A stretch of DNA of 64,000 nt from Lachnoclostridium sp. UBA5725 (GCA_002419585.1 DIGJ01000002.1:307856-371855), one strand, 5' to 3'; numbered from the stretch's first letter, positions 28,188-38,102 are shown. Program-made: numbers and translations. The notes: generated from the letters alone by a model not told the origin.

Positions 28188-30164
28188 TTATACCTGAAAT
28201 GATGATACCGCATTTATTAAGGAATTTGCCTCTTTTACTAAAGCTGCAACTTCTTCTGTAATATGTATAACGGAGGAGCTTTGTTCTGTAGTTGCACTTG
28301 CAACTTCTTCGGTAGCAGCAGCGCTTTCTTCCGTTACAGCAGCAACATCTTCAATGGCTCCGGATACTTTAACGGATTGTTCTTGTAGTCGATTTGTCTC
28401 ATCCGTAATTCGGATGGTTTGCTTCACGATTTTTTCTACGGCTTCTTGAATCATATGATAAAGCTGTCTGGTTTCTTCAAGCGACGTTTCTTGCTCAACT
28501 ACAATTTTTTGTACTGCAGATACATCTTCTACACTTTGAAGCGTCTTTTCCTGAATGTCATGTAGCAATTTTTCGATATCACTGCTAGAGGAAGAAGACT
28601 GCTCAGCTAGATTACGTACTTCTTCCGCTACAACGGCAAAGCCTTTTCCGTGTTCACCAGCACGAGCGGCTTCAATTGCTGCATTTAATGCTAAGAGATT
28701 GGTCTGACCGGCGATTTCACTAATGACACCAACGATTTTTTGAATTTCATAGGATTTTTCCTCCAAAAGTGCAATGGCATGTCCTACCTTTTCTGTCGAT
28801 GCACGGTTCTGATTCATCAGTGATATCTGTTTATCGACAACGCGAACCCCATCATTTACGGAAGTGTTAACATTTATAATCATTTCGTGGGATTCTTTGC
28901 TGGAAGTGGTTATTTGTCGGATGGCTTCCGACATTTGTGATACCATTTCAGCACCTTGCGATACCGATTCTGCCTGATTTTGCGCACCCATTGCTAGTTC
29001 ATTTGAAGTCTTAGCAATTTCTTCCGAAATTAACTGTGTATTGTCGGCCATCGTGCTAATCTGATTGGAAGAATTTGTAACCAGATTGGCTGCATTGCTG
29101 ATATTTACAACCAGACTTCCTATATTTTCTGTCATTGTCTCAAATGCTTTTGAAAGATCCTTAATTTCTTTTGATCCAGCATGGACAATTTGAATTCGTA
29201 AGTCTCCATCTGCAGCTTTTTTTGCTGCATTTGTAAGCATTTTAATTGGTTTTGTAATTTTACTGGAGGCTATAAATCCAATAATAAAGACGGTGATACA
29301 AACTATAAAAATCAAGATGATAAAGGAAATTCGGCTTTGAATCAATTCTGCATATACTTCGCTTTGATCAATTGTCACTGCAACTACCCAAGAAGTAGAG
29401 AGGATTTTTTTATATACCATAATTTTTTTCTGTCCATTATAGGTATATTTTACAAAATCACTATCTTTAGATAAGAGTGCTTTGGAAACCGTTTCCATGC
29501 CTTTTATTTCTTGGATATTTTGATTTAACAAAGAGGCGTCTTTGTGGGCGATGATTAAGCCCTTGGAATCGATTATAAAGGCATAACCTGTTTTTCCTAT
29601 TTTTTGTGTTGAAACCTGCTGGGTAATGGTATCTAATAGGATATCAATCGCTAAAACACCATGCAAGGTCCCTGTATCTGATTTTATTGGCTGTGCAACG
29701 GAGATAGCCCATTTGTTGGTAACCTTATCGAGATAGGCGTCAGTAAATATAACATTGTCCGAATCTTTTGCTGCTTCATACCAAGGTCTTGTGCGAGGAT
29801 CATAGCCTGCCTCTGGAACCCAAAGAGAACCATCAATCATAACACCATCTTTTGTTCCAATATACATATCCGAAACATTTCCTTCGTTGTTCTTCGTATG
29901 AAGAACCTGATTTAGATACTCAGGAGTGATATCGGAACCGATTCCACTACTCATTAAAGAAGCAATGGATTCTACAATCTGGGATTTACCTATCATCCAT
30001 CCATCGATATTGCTAGCTAACTGATTGGTTTCGGACTTAAGTTCTGCTTCAATTTTCTTTGATGTTTGTTTTTGGATTGCATTGTCTGCTACTAAAGAAA
30101 CGATACCAGTAGATACAATACAAACACTGGAGAATAAAACGATTAATAATGTTCTTAATTTCAT
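28188..30164 (-). CDS. Methyl-accepting chemotaxis protein with a dCache_1 sensor domain
   Basis: The 658-residue receptor has an N-terminal membrane helix (about 5-25), a ~250-residue extracellular double-Cache domain, a second helix (about 280-300), HAMP and a signalling hairpin with GQTNLLALNAAIEAARAGEHGKGF. The distal Cache module shows YDPRTRPWYEAA, a TDAY motif and VLAIDI, which matches the Y-x-x-x-x-R-x-W-Y, Y, D pattern reported for amino-acid-binding dCache_1 domains. So it probably senses an amino acid; this is inference from motif. It is an orphan receptor 3.5 kb from the che operon, in the opposite direction. Confidence 0.9.
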   Translation of the reverse strand: MKLRTLLIVLFSSVCIVSTGIVSLVADNAIQKQTSKKIEAELKSETNQLASNIDGWMIGKSQIVESIASLMSSGIGSDITPEYLNQVLHTKNNEGNVSDMYIGTKDGVMIDGSLWVPEAGYDPRTRPWYEAAKDSDNVIFTDAYLDKVTNKWAISVAQPIKSDTGTLHGVLAIDILLDTITQQVSTQKIGKTGYAFIIDSKGLIIAHKDASLLNQNIQEIKGMETVSKALLSKDSDFVKYTYNGQKKIMVYKKILSTSWVVAVTIDQSEVYAELIQSRISFIILIFIVCITVFIIGFIASSKITKPIKMLTNAAKKAADGDLRIQIVHAGSKEIKDLSKAFETMTENIGSLVVNISNAANLVTNSSNQISTMADNTQLISEEIAKTSNELAMGAQNQAESVSQGAEMVSQMSEAIRQITTSSKESHEMIINVNTSVNDGVRVVDKQISLMNQNRASTEKVGHAIALLEEKSYEIQKIVGVISEIAGQTNLLALNAAIEAARAGEHGKGFAVVAEEVRNLAEQSSSSSSDIEKLLHDIQEKTLQSVEDVSAVQKIVVEQETSLEETRQLYHMIQEAVEKIVKQTIRITDETNRLQEQSVKVSGAIEDVAAVTEESAAATEEVASATTEQSSSVIHITEEVAALVKEANSLINAVSSFQV

Positions 30165-30414
30165 AACACCACCAGCCCTTCTGAATTTATCTTACGCATT
30201 AAATTTAAATTGTAAAAATAATACAAATATGTAAAAGTATTACAAAAATAATAGAAAAAAGCCTCCCTTCAATGTACATATCAATTTATTATCTATTATA
30301 TTTTGATTATATTATAATGGATAAGGAATTGTGTTGTCAATTTAGAATATATGGTTTCAAAACATTATTTTGGATTGATATATACTTAAAAGATATAAAA
30401 AGTTAAACTATTGC

Positions 30415-30622
30415 GACATTAGGAGGGGAGGGTGTTGTCTTCGTAATAAGATAATACGGATCGAACTGTATATGGTCTGGAAGAAAATAGTAACCTTTCC
30501 TATAATTGTGCATTTACAAAAATAGTAAATCTGCGTTACACTGTTGCATGTGATACTTGATAACCATTTCTAAATGAGCGTAATGCTAGCGACTTTAGAA
30601 CAGGGAAAGGAAAGGTATTTAT
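30415..30622 (+). promoter_or_regulatory. Structured 5' leader of the CAP-protein gene, possible SD-sequestering RNA
   Basis: ACCTTTCCT (30493-30501) is complementary to AGGAAAGGT (30608-30616), which contains the Shine-Dalgarno sequence. Between them are TTTAC/GTAAA, GCGTTAC (30533-30539)/GTAATGC (G-U tolerant), and CATTT/AAATG hairpins, compatible with a multibranched fold closed on the ribosome binding site. I could not match it to a known riboswitch class. The rest of the 30165-30622 gap is AT-rich with no ORF. Confidence 0.4.
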
Positions 30623-31501
30623 ATGAAAAAATATATTACCACATTGTTACTCGTCCTATCGATTTTAGGAGGAATAACGTTGCAACCAAGTGTAAACGCA
30701 AATGCAGCCGGAACTACAAAAACAGTAGTGTATAGCAATTTTAGCCAGTGCAAACCGAAGATATCAGTAATCAGCCAGTCTGGAAATAAGGTAAAACTTT
30801 GTATATCAAAGGTAAAAGGGGCTACGAAATACAAAGTATATCGTGCTAATTCCCAAAATGGTACTTACAAATGTGTTGGATCAACCAAAAGTAATACATT
30901 TAAAGATACGGTAACTGGAAATAAAAAGTGCTACTACAAGGTCAAAGCTTGCATGTCAAATAAGAAGACTAAGATTCTTAGCAAATCTTCCGATGTTGTC
31001 ACAGCTACGCTACCTACTCAAAATCAAACAACAACGAAAGCAACAGCAAATACTGAAACGAATACTGCAAAACAAAATACTACTACACAAAATTCCACAG
31101 GAGCAGTATCAACGAGTCAGGATGCTCAATCTTATGCAAACGAAGTACTTAAATTAGTAAATCAGGAAAGAGCCAAGGTAGGGCTAGGGGCATTGACGAC
31201 CAATGCAACGCTTCAAAAAGCAGCAAATAAAAGAGCACAGGAAATCGTAACTTCCTTCTCGCATACAAGACCAGATGGCAGAAGTTCATTTTCTGTTTTG
31301 GATGAATATAACATCAGTTATCGTGCCGCAGGAGAAAATATCGCATATGGACAAAAAACTCCAAGTGCTGTTATGAATGCATGGATGAATTCTTCTGGAC
31401 ATAGAGCTAATATTCTTGGAAGTCAGTTTGGTAAAGTTGGTATTGGTGTATATAAAGCAAACAATGGTCTTTATTATTGGACACAGGTATTTACTAACTA
31501 A
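30623..31501 (+). CDS. Secreted CAP (SCP/YkwD-like) domain protein with an N-terminal Fn3-like domain
   Basis: A signal peptide (residues 1-29, cleavage after NANAAG region) directs export of this 292-residue protein. Residues ~50-125 resemble a fibronectin-III-like module (ATKYKVYRANSQNGTYKCVG). A Thr/Asn/Gln-rich linker (130-170) follows, then a CAP domain (about 175-292) with LVNQERAKVGL, SFSHTRPDG, AGENIAYG and WMNSSGHRANIL, including the conserved cavity His and Glu residues. Such proteins are common extracellular or spore-associated products in Clostridia; biochemical role is uncertain. The gene is monocistronic, with a structured leader and a strong terminator. Confidence 0.88.
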   Translation: MKKYITTLLLVLSILGGITLQPSVNANAAGTTKTVVYSNFSQCKPKISVISQSGNKVKLCISKVKGATKYKVYRANSQNGTYKCVGSTKSNTFKDTVTGNKKCYYKVKACMSNKKTKILSKSSDVVTATLPTQNQTTTKATANTETNTAKQNTTTQNSTGAVSTSQDAQSYANEVLKLVNQERAKVGLGALTTNATLQKAANKRAQEIVTSFSHTRPDGRSSFSVLDEYNISYRAAGENIAYGQKTPSAVMNAWMNSSGHRANILGSQFGKVGIGVYKANNGLYYWTQVFTN

Positions 31502-31535
31502 TTGAATTTAAGAAGATAATCATAGAATGAGAGGA

Positions 31536-31571
31536 AAGATGGCCTTACGGAAATGGGGCCATCTTTTTTTT
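31536..31571 (+). terminator. Rho-independent terminator after the CAP gene
   Basis: AAAGATGGCC pairs with GGCCATCTTT around a short loop and is followed by a T8-9 run. The rest of 31502-31978 is very AT-rich with no plausible gene. Confidence 0.85.
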
Positions 31572-31880
31572 GTTGCTTATATGTATTACCTTTTTTTAAA
31601 CAAATAGGGATAATATACAATATAATCCTATAGGAATTAAAGAAGGAAGCATCAAAATGGTTTGAAATGATCTAAGATATAGTCAAAATATCAAAGAAAC
31701 AACAAAAAAATAAAAGAATACAAAAGTAATTTTAAAGTAAAAAATTACCGAAAAACACATTGATTAGAAAAAATGTCAATAAAATAAAGAGTTTTACGAA
31801 ATTAGTTGTAGTAAATAGATAAAAAAGAAATTGCAAAATAAACACAAACCAACAAAATAACAAATAAATAAAAATAAATA

Positions 31881-31914
31881 TTGAAAAAAATAAGTATATG
31901 TGATAATATATCAC
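31881..31914 (+). promoter_or_regulatory. Promoter of the pentose-type ABC/mtnKA operon with an overlapping dyad
   Basis: TTGAAA (31881-31886), a 17-bp spacer and TAATAT (31904-31909). A perfect dyad GTGATA-ATA-TATCAC (31900-31914) covers the -10 element and is a candidate operator for a repressor not identified here. Confidence 0.6.
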
Positions 31915-31978
31915 TATAACAAAACAAAAATTTAATTATTTTTGTTAGAAACGCACAAAAAACTATGGAGGTATTTTT

Positions 31979-33133
31979 ATGAAAAAAAGATTAAGTGTTT
32001 TGTTATGTGCTGCAATGGTAGCAACTATGCTCGTTGGATGTGGAGGTGGAAAGACTGCTAACACGACTACTAAGGATACTACAACAACGACAGAAGAAAC
32101 CACAGCACCAGCTGCTGATGCTACAGCAACAGGCTTGGCAGGAAAGAAAGTAGCTGTCGTAAGAAATCTTGCAAATGGAGATCATACGCAGCAGTTTTTA
32201 GCCGGATGTGTAGAAGAAGGCGAAAAGATGGGAATGACCGTAGATACATTCGTTACAGACGGTGATGATGCAAAGTGCCAGGAAACAGTAGCACAGGTTA
32301 TTTCAAAAGATTATGATGCAATTATCGTATCTCATGGACAACTTTCTTATGCTTACAACATGCTTTTACCTGCAGTTGAAAAAGGAATGAAAGTCGTAAC
32401 ATTCGATACCATGCCTTTTGAAAATGGCGATGCAAGCGGTAAACTTTTGGAAGGTGTTACATCAACTTCACAGGATGATTATGCATTAGCTGAATTATCC
32501 CTTGGACAGATGATGAAAGAGTTTGAAGAAGCTGGCGGTACATATCCTATGAAAGTTCTTAAAACATTCATGGGCCCTGGTATCCCTCCTCTTGACAGAC
32601 GTAATGAAATCTATACTAAATTAGAAGAAGAAGGAAAAATTCAAACAGTTCAAGTTATAGCTCCTTCTGATTCGGCAAATGCTCGTGGAGATATGACTAC
32701 TAAGACAGAAGCTATTTTACCTACAGTTGCTGAAGGAAGCGTAGATGCAATTTGGGGTTGCTACGATGAATTAGCAAAAGGTGTTCTTCAAGCATTAAAT
32801 GACGCAAAACGTACCGATATTCCTATGTACACAATTGACGTATCAAACGATGATATTCAGTTAATGGTAAGTAACAAAGACGTATGGAAATCAACCGCAG
32901 CAGTAGATCCTAAGTTGATTGGTATTGTTGATATGAGACTGATTGCTCTTAAATTATTAGGAGAAGAAACTCCAGAATACTTTAGTTTAACAGCAAACAA
33001 TATTTTAACGACTCAGTTATCAGAAGGAACAACTATGCAAGACCTTGGAACCATCATTGAAGGCTGGGGTGATGCAACGGATCCTGAAGGCGCTCTTTAC
33101 ACAGATACTATTACAGGTCTTTATGTAAAATAA
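31979..33133 (+). CDS. Ribose-type sugar ABC transporter substrate-binding lipoprotein
   Basis: Lipobox LVGCGGG (cysteine ~21) and a Thr-rich linker precede a type I periplasmic-binding fold (PF13407/RbsB-like) with the motifs IVSHGQLSYAYN, VVTFDTMP and IWGCYDELAKGVLQALNDA. It captures a sugar at the outer membrane face and delivers it to the permease encoded two genes downstream. The operon continues with MtnK and MtnA homologues, so the ligand is probably a free 5-modified ribose (5-deoxyribose or 5-methylthioribose) rather than ribose itself. That specificity is inferred from neighbours only. Confidence 0.9.
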   Translation: MKKRLSVLLCAAMVATMLVGCGGGKTANTTTKDTTTTTEETTAPAADATATGLAGKKVAVVRNLANGDHTQQFLAGCVEEGEKMGMTVDTFVTDGDDAKCQETVAQVISKDYDAIIVSHGQLSYAYNMLLPAVEKGMKVVTFDTMPFENGDASGKLLEGVTSTSQDDYALAELSLGQMMKEFEEAGGTYPMKVLKTFMGPGIPPLDRRNEIYTKLEEEGKIQTVQVIAPSDSANARGDMTTKTEAILPTVAEGSVDAIWGCYDELAKGVLQALNDAKRTDIPMYTIDVSNDDIQLMVSNKDVWKSTAAVDPKLIGIVDMRLIALKLLGEETPEYFSLTANNILTTQLSEGTTMQDLGTIIEGWGDATDPEGALYTDTITGLYVK

Positions 33134-33169
33134 GCAACCAAAAATTTGTTTAAGCTAAGGTGAGATGTC

Positions 33170-34678
33170 ATGAATAAATTAAAACTTGAAATGAAAAATA
33201 TAGCAATCGAATTCCCTGGTGTAAAAGCACTGGATGGAGTGGATTTTGGCTTAACAAGTGGTACAATTCATGCACTCGTAGGTGCGAATGGAGCCGGCAA
33301 ATCAACACTTATGAAAGTGTTGGCTGGCGCCAATACGCACTATACAGGACAGATTTATCTTGATGGAGCACCGGTGGAAATCCGGTCTCCAAAAGATGCT
33401 AAGAATCTGGGCATAGAAATTGTTTACCAGGAAGTAGATACGGCTCTTATCCCGTATTTGTCTGTAGCAGAAAATGTTATGTTCAATACGTTGGTAAACC
33501 GAATGGGTAAAAAGCAGATTGTTAATTGGAACGAAATGCGTAAATCTGCAAAAGAAGTATTAAAAAAGCTCAACGTAGATGTAAATGTAAACACGCTTGC
33601 GTCAGAACTAACGCTTGCGCAAAAACAAATGATTTTAATTGCAAGGTGTGTAGTAGAAAAATGTAAGTTTTTGATTTTGGATGAGCCTACCGCGCCATTG
33701 TCCAATTCAGAAACACAGGAATTGTTCCGGGTCGTAAGAGAATTGGCAAAGGAAGATGTAGGAATTGTATTTATTTCTCATCGCTTGAATGAGTTGTATG
33801 AAATTTGTGAATTGATTACGATTATGAGAGATGGTAAATTGGTTGACAGCATGCCACTGACAAGAGAATTAGAAGCCAATACGATTGTTGAATATATGTT
33901 AGGGCACAAATTTGAGGAAGTCTATGAGAAGCATCCTTGTAAAATTGGTGCGCCTTTGCTTGAGATAGAAGGTCTAACAGAAAAAGAAGGAAAAGTTAAA
34001 AACATCAATATGTATGTTTGTGAAGGTGAGATTGTCGGAGTAGCTGGTCTTGTTGGAGCAGGAAAAACAGAACTTTGCAAAACTTTATTCGCAAACTATC
34101 AATATTCCGGAAGTATGAAAATGAAGGGAAAAGAACTCAAAAATAGAAATCCACATCAAGCAGTTAAAAATGGATTTGCTCTTGTTCCAGAAGAAAGACG
34201 AAAAGAAGGAATATTGGTAACGGATCCAGTTTATGCAAATATATCCGTTGCAGCGATGAAAAAGTATACAAACGGTCTTGCTGTTGTAAATAAAAAGCAA
34301 GAAAAAGAAGATGCAAGACGTATGATTAAGGAACTTGGCATAAAGACTCCTTCTGAAAATCAGACGGTCGCACTTTTATCTGGTGGTAACCAGCAAAAAG
34401 TTGTTGTTGGAAAATGGTTAAATTCGGAAGCTGAAGTTTATATCTATGATGAACCAACGAAAGGAATTGATGTTGGAGCGAAAAGAGATATGTATGAGCT
34501 GATTGAACGACTGGCAGCAGCTGGAAAAGGCGCAATTTATGCGACTTGTGAATTTACTGAAATTTTGAGTATTTGCAATCGAGTTTATGTTATGTATGAT
34601 GGTGAAATTGTAAAAGAATTAAACGTTGCAGATACCAACGAAAAAGAATTGCTTTATTATTCGACAGGAGGTAAGTAA
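33170..34678 (+). CDS. Ribose-type sugar ABC transporter ATP-binding protein (RbsA-like, two nucleotide-binding domains)
   Basis: A 502-residue tandem ATPase. Domain 1 has Walker A GANGAGKST and Walker B FLILDEPTAPL; domain 2 has GLVGAGKTE and the signature LLSGGNQQKVVVGKWL, with VYIYDEPTKGID. Such duplicated ATPases energise RbsC-type permeases. The stop is 1 bp from the permease ATG. Confidence 0.92.
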   Translation: MNKLKLEMKNIAIEFPGVKALDGVDFGLTSGTIHALVGANGAGKSTLMKVLAGANTHYTGQIYLDGAPVEIRSPKDAKNLGIEIVYQEVDTALIPYLSVAENVMFNTLVNRMGKKQIVNWNEMRKSAKEVLKKLNVDVNVNTLASELTLAQKQMILIARCVVEKCKFLILDEPTAPLSNSETQELFRVVRELAKEDVGIVFISHRLNELYEICELITIMRDGKLVDSMPLTRELEANTIVEYMLGHKFEEVYEKHPCKIGAPLLEIEGLTEKEGKVKNINMYVCEGEIVGVAGLVGAGKTELCKTLFANYQYSGSMKMKGKELKNRNPHQAVKNGFALVPEERRKEGILVTDPVYANISVAAMKKYTNGLAVVNKKQEKEDARRMIKELGIKTPSENQTVALLSGGNQQKVVVGKWLNSEAEVYIYDEPTKGIDVGAKRDMYELIERLAAAGKGAIYATCEFTEILSICNRVYVMYDGEIVKELNVADTNEKELLYYSTGGK

Positions 34679-34679
34679 A

Positions 34680-35687
34680 ATGAATCAGACACAAGTGAAA
34701 AAGAATAATTTTAAACTTTCTGATTTTGTAACAAAATGGGGAACAATCGTAACAATATTTGTTTTGCTTATTGTGTTTACTTTTGGTAACTGGAGTGATA
34801 CTACCGGCGGCAGCATGTTTCTAACAACAGGAAATATGATTACGATTTTAAGATCTATTTCAATTACAGCAATCATAGCAATTGGTTTAACTTTTGCGTT
34901 ATCGGTTGATGGTATGGATTTATCAATCGGAGCCTGTGCTAACTTTGCAGATACCCTGATCATGACCATGTTCGTATGGTATAACTTAAGCATTGGAGTA
35001 TCGATTCTAATTACCGTATTAGCTTGTTTAACAATTGCGGTTGTTAACTCAATCTTAATTGTTAAATTAAAAATACCGGATATGGTAGCAGCATTGTCTG
35101 TAATGTTTATGTTTCAAGGTGTTGCACTTACCTATTCCAATGGTGGTGCGATTACAGAACGTATGATGAGACCAGATGGTTCTCAGGCACCAGGACTTGT
35201 ATCGAATACATTCCGTGCACTTGGATCAGAACCTTGGCTTATCGTAATTATGTTATGTGTAGTAGCATTTGCTCATTTTTTCTTAAGCTACACAAAACAT
35301 GGAAGATACATGTATGCAGTAGGTGGTAATCCAGAGGCGGCAAAACTTTCTGGTATATCCGTAGCTAAGTATAAAATATTAGCTTACTTCTTATCAACAA
35401 TCTTTGCTTCTCTTGGTGGTATTTGCTTGGCAGCACGTGTTGGTACTGCACAGGTAAGTGCTGGTGATGCTTATCTTATGCCATCTGTGGCAGCTGCTTA
35501 TATCGGTTTCTCCGTTTTAGGAGCTGGAAAAGCAAATGCACTTGGAACTTTAATTGGAGCAATCTTAGTTGGACTTTTGGAAAATGGTCTTATTATGATG
35601 GCAGTGCCTTATTACGCGATGAACATTGTAAAGGGTGCAGTACTTGCAATCGCACTTGCAATGACCTATGCTTCTAAGAAAAAATAA
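34680..35687 (+). CDS. Ribose-type sugar ABC transporter permease (RbsC-like)
   Basis: A 335-residue membrane protein of the BPD_transp_2 family, with helices throughout, the GMDLSIGACANFADT segment and GGNPEAAKLSGISVAKYKI coupling motif. The ATG at 34680 is preceded by AGGAGG inside the end of the ATPase gene, giving tight coupling. One permease gene only, so it should act as a homodimer, as in ribose importers. Confidence 0.92.
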   Translation: MNQTQVKKNNFKLSDFVTKWGTIVTIFVLLIVFTFGNWSDTTGGSMFLTTGNMITILRSISITAIIAIGLTFALSVDGMDLSIGACANFADTLIMTMFVWYNLSIGVSILITVLACLTIAVVNSILIVKLKIPDMVAALSVMFMFQGVALTYSNGGAITERMMRPDGSQAPGLVSNTFRALGSEPWLIVIMLCVVAFAHFFLSYTKHGRYMYAVGGNPEAAKLSGISVAKYKILAYFLSTIFASLGGICLAARVGTAQVSAGDAYLMPSVAAAYIGFSVLGAGKANALGTLIGAILVGLLENGLIMMAVPYYAMNIVKGAVLAIALAMTYASKKK

Positions 35688-35731
35688 TTTGAATGACGAT
35701 AGAAATCAATCATGAAAAGGGAGGAATAAAA

Positions 35732-36958
35732 ATGTCAAGATTTGACACCTATTTTTTGATGAAAACCGAAGATGTTGCGGAATACGTGAAGGAAAAATTA
35801 AATTTTTTCCCAGAGGATGCAACATTAGAATGTAAGGAAATCGGAGATGGAAACTTAAACTATGTTTTTCGTTTGAAAGACGTAGAAACAGGTAAATCCA
35901 TTATTGTAAAGCAAGCTGGTGAGGCAACACGTATTTCAGCTGAAATGAAACTCTCCACGGATCGTGGAAGAATTGAAGCAAAAATCCTTAGTATTCAGGG
36001 GAAATATGCTCCAGGGCTTGTACCAGAAGTATATTTGTACGATGGTGTTATGTGTGCAATGCTCATGCAGGATATGATAGGCCATACTATGATGAGAACG
36101 GGACTGATTAATCATGAAATATATCCTTTATTCCCAGAACACATTAGTACATTTCTTGTAAATTCTTTATTGCTTACGACAGATGTTGTAATGGGGCATA
36201 AAGAAAAGAAAGAAAATGTGAAATCATTTATTAATCCAGATTTATGTGAGATTAGTGAGGATTTAGTATTTAGCGAACCATTCATTGATTACAATAAGCG
36301 AAATAATGTATTCCCAGCAAACAAAGACTTTGTTCAAAAAGAACTTTACAATGACAAGAAACTACACTTAGAAGCAGCAAAATGTAAATTTGATTTTATG
36401 AACAATGCACAATCTTTGATTCATGGTGACTTACATACAGGTTCTATTTTTATCAATCAGGAACATACCTATGTATTTGATCCAGAATTTGCTTTTTATG
36501 CACCGATGGGTTATGACATTGGAAATGTCATTGCAAACATGTTCTTTGCATGGTGCAATGGTGATGCAACCATAGAAGATGCAAAAGAAAAAGAAGAATT
36601 CTGTGGTTGGATTTTAGATTCGATTGAGGAAATTGTGGATAAATTTATTGCAAAATTTAAAGTTTCTTTCAAAGAACATGTGACGGATACAATGGCGAAA
36701 ACCGAAGGTTTTATGGAGTGGTATTTGGGTACAGTTCTTCGTGATACCGCAGCAGTTGCAGGTTTTGAATCCATTCGTCGTACCGTTGGTATGGCAAATG
36801 TAAAAGACATTACAAGTATAGCAGATGAGAAAAAACGTGCTCGAGCAGAAAAGATCGTGATTACATTAGCAAAAGATTATATCATGAATCGTGAAACTTC
36901 CTTTCAAAGTGGAGCGGACTATCGCAGCGCAATCGAAGCGGCAATTGCAAAATTCTAA
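35732..36958 (+). CDS. mtnK: Methylthioribose kinase-family protein (MtnK-like; 5-deoxyribose/5-methylthioribose kinase)
   Basis: The 408-residue protein has the MtnK version of the aminoglycoside-phosphotransferase fold: GDGNLNYVFRL (nucleotide loop), IVKQAGE, the catalytic HGDLHTGSI with H231/D233 region, and metal-binding VFDPEFAFY (D250). A conserved STDRGRIEA segment also fits MtnK. MtnK phosphorylates 5-methylthioribose at C1; homologues in 5-deoxyribose salvage act on 5-deoxyribose. The ATG at 35732 follows AAAGGGAGGA. It sits between the sugar importer and the MtnA homologue in one operon. The sequence assigns the family but cannot distinguish the methylthio and deoxy substrates. Confidence 0.88.
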   Translation: MSRFDTYFLMKTEDVAEYVKEKLNFFPEDATLECKEIGDGNLNYVFRLKDVETGKSIIVKQAGEATRISAEMKLSTDRGRIEAKILSIQGKYAPGLVPEVYLYDGVMCAMLMQDMIGHTMMRTGLINHEIYPLFPEHISTFLVNSLLLTTDVVMGHKEKKENVKSFINPDLCEISEDLVFSEPFIDYNKRNNVFPANKDFVQKELYNDKKLHLEAAKCKFDFMNNAQSLIHGDLHTGSIFINQEHTYVFDPEFAFYAPMGYDIGNVIANMFFAWCNGDATIEDAKEKEEFCGWILDSIEEIVDKFIAKFKVSFKEHVTDTMAKTEGFMEWYLGTVLRDTAAVAGFESIRRTVGMANVKDITSIADEKKRARAEKIVITLAKDYIMNRETSFQSGADYRSAIEAAIAKF

Positions 36959-36994
36959 TTAATAATTAAGAGAAACACAAAGGAGATGTAAGAC

Positions 36995-38092
36995 ATGGCG
37001 AAGAAAAATATTCTTGATTATGAAACGGTTGCTTTGGATGATGAAAATAATGCACTACGTATCATTGACCAGACAAAACTTCCTTATGAAATAGAAATAC
37101 TATCACTGACCGTTCAAGAAGACATCTGGAGAGCAATTTATTTGTTACAGGTAAGAGGAGCTCCTGCAATCGGTGTTGCAGCAGCAATTGGAATCTATTT
37201 GGCAGGAAGAGAAATGGAAGCTTCCAACATGAATGAATTCTATGAAAAGTTTATGAAAGCCAAAGACTATTTAGCCTCTGCTCGTCCAACGGCAGTAAAC
37301 CTTTTTTGGGCACTGAACCGTATGGAAGATGTAGTAAAAGCGAATATGGATAAGAGTGTTGATGAAGTGAAAAAAATACTTCATGATGAGGCAGTTGCGA
37401 TCCGTGATGAAGATGTTTGGGTTTGTACGCAAATCGGCGAAAACGCATTGACACTTGTAAAACCAGGCGATGGACTACTTACTCATTGCAATGCAGGACA
37501 GCTTGCAACTGTAAAATATGGAACGGCAACAGCACCTATGTATTTAGGACAGGAAAGAGGATATAACTTCCGTATATTTGCAGATGAAACAAGACCTCTT
37601 CTTCAAGGAGCAAGATTAACAGCGTTTGAATTACATGAATCTGGACTTGATGTCACTTTAATCTGTGACAATATGTCAGCAACTGTAATGAAAAAGGGAT
37701 TAGTGAATGCAGTTTTTGTAGGCTGTGATCGTGTTGCAGCAAATGGAGATACCGCAAATAAGATAGGGACCAGCGTTGTTGCTACGGTAGCAAAACGATA
37801 TAATGTACCGGTTTATATCTGTGCACCTACTTCAACAATCGATTTAAATACCGCAACTGGTAATGATATACATATTGAAGAGCGACCAGCAGAGGAAATT
37901 ACAGAAATGTGGTACAAAGAGCGTATGGCTCCAGAAGGTGTAAAAGTATTCAATCCATGCTTTGATGTTACAGACAATGATTTAATTGCTGGAATTGTAA
38001 CCGAATACGGAATTGCAAAACCACCATATTCAAAATCCTTAATTGAAATTTTCGAGAAGAAGAAAGAAGCTTTCGCGAACAAAGCAAAATAG
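36995..38092 (+). CDS. mtnA: Methylthioribose-1-phosphate isomerase-family protein (MtnA-like)
   Basis: A 365-residue member of the eIF2B/MtnA family with RGAPAIGVAAA near the N-terminus, the catalytic cysteine C165 in THCNAG and the catalytic aspartate D245 in GCDRVAANGD, followed by NKIGT. It converts a 5-modified ribose-1-phosphate to the ribulose-1-phosphate. In the methionine salvage pathway this is followed by MtnB; here no mtnB, mtnC or mtnD is present. Instead a class II aldolase follows 1 kb downstream, as in the DHAP shunt and 5-deoxyribose disposal. It ends the first operon, with a terminator. Confidence 0.92.
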   Translation: MAKKNILDYETVALDDENNALRIIDQTKLPYEIEILSLTVQEDIWRAIYLLQVRGAPAIGVAAAIGIYLAGREMEASNMNEFYEKFMKAKDYLASARPTAVNLFWALNRMEDVVKANMDKSVDEVKKILHDEAVAIRDEDVWVCTQIGENALTLVKPGDGLLTHCNAGQLATVKYGTATAPMYLGQERGYNFRIFADETRPLLQGARLTAFELHESGLDVTLICDNMSATVMKKGLVNAVFVGCDRVAANGDTANKIGTSVVATVAKRYNVPVYICAPTSTIDLNTATGNDIHIEERPAEEITEMWYKERMAPEGVKVFNPCFDVTDNDLIAGIVTEYGIAKPPYSKSLIEIFEKKKEAFANKAK

Positions 38093-38102
38093 TTCAAAAC
38101 AA

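Noticed and set aside
30415..30622. Known riboswitch classes (c-di-GMP, c-di-AMP, cobalamin, TPP) in the CAP leader
   Set aside because: None of the conserved cores I know could be matched; only the complementary helices support structure.
36995..38092. Methionine salvage pathway (mtnA as part of a full MTA cycle)
   Set aside because: No mtnB, mtnC/W, mtnD or mtnE gene is present; the next enzyme in the locus is an aldolase with BMC tags.
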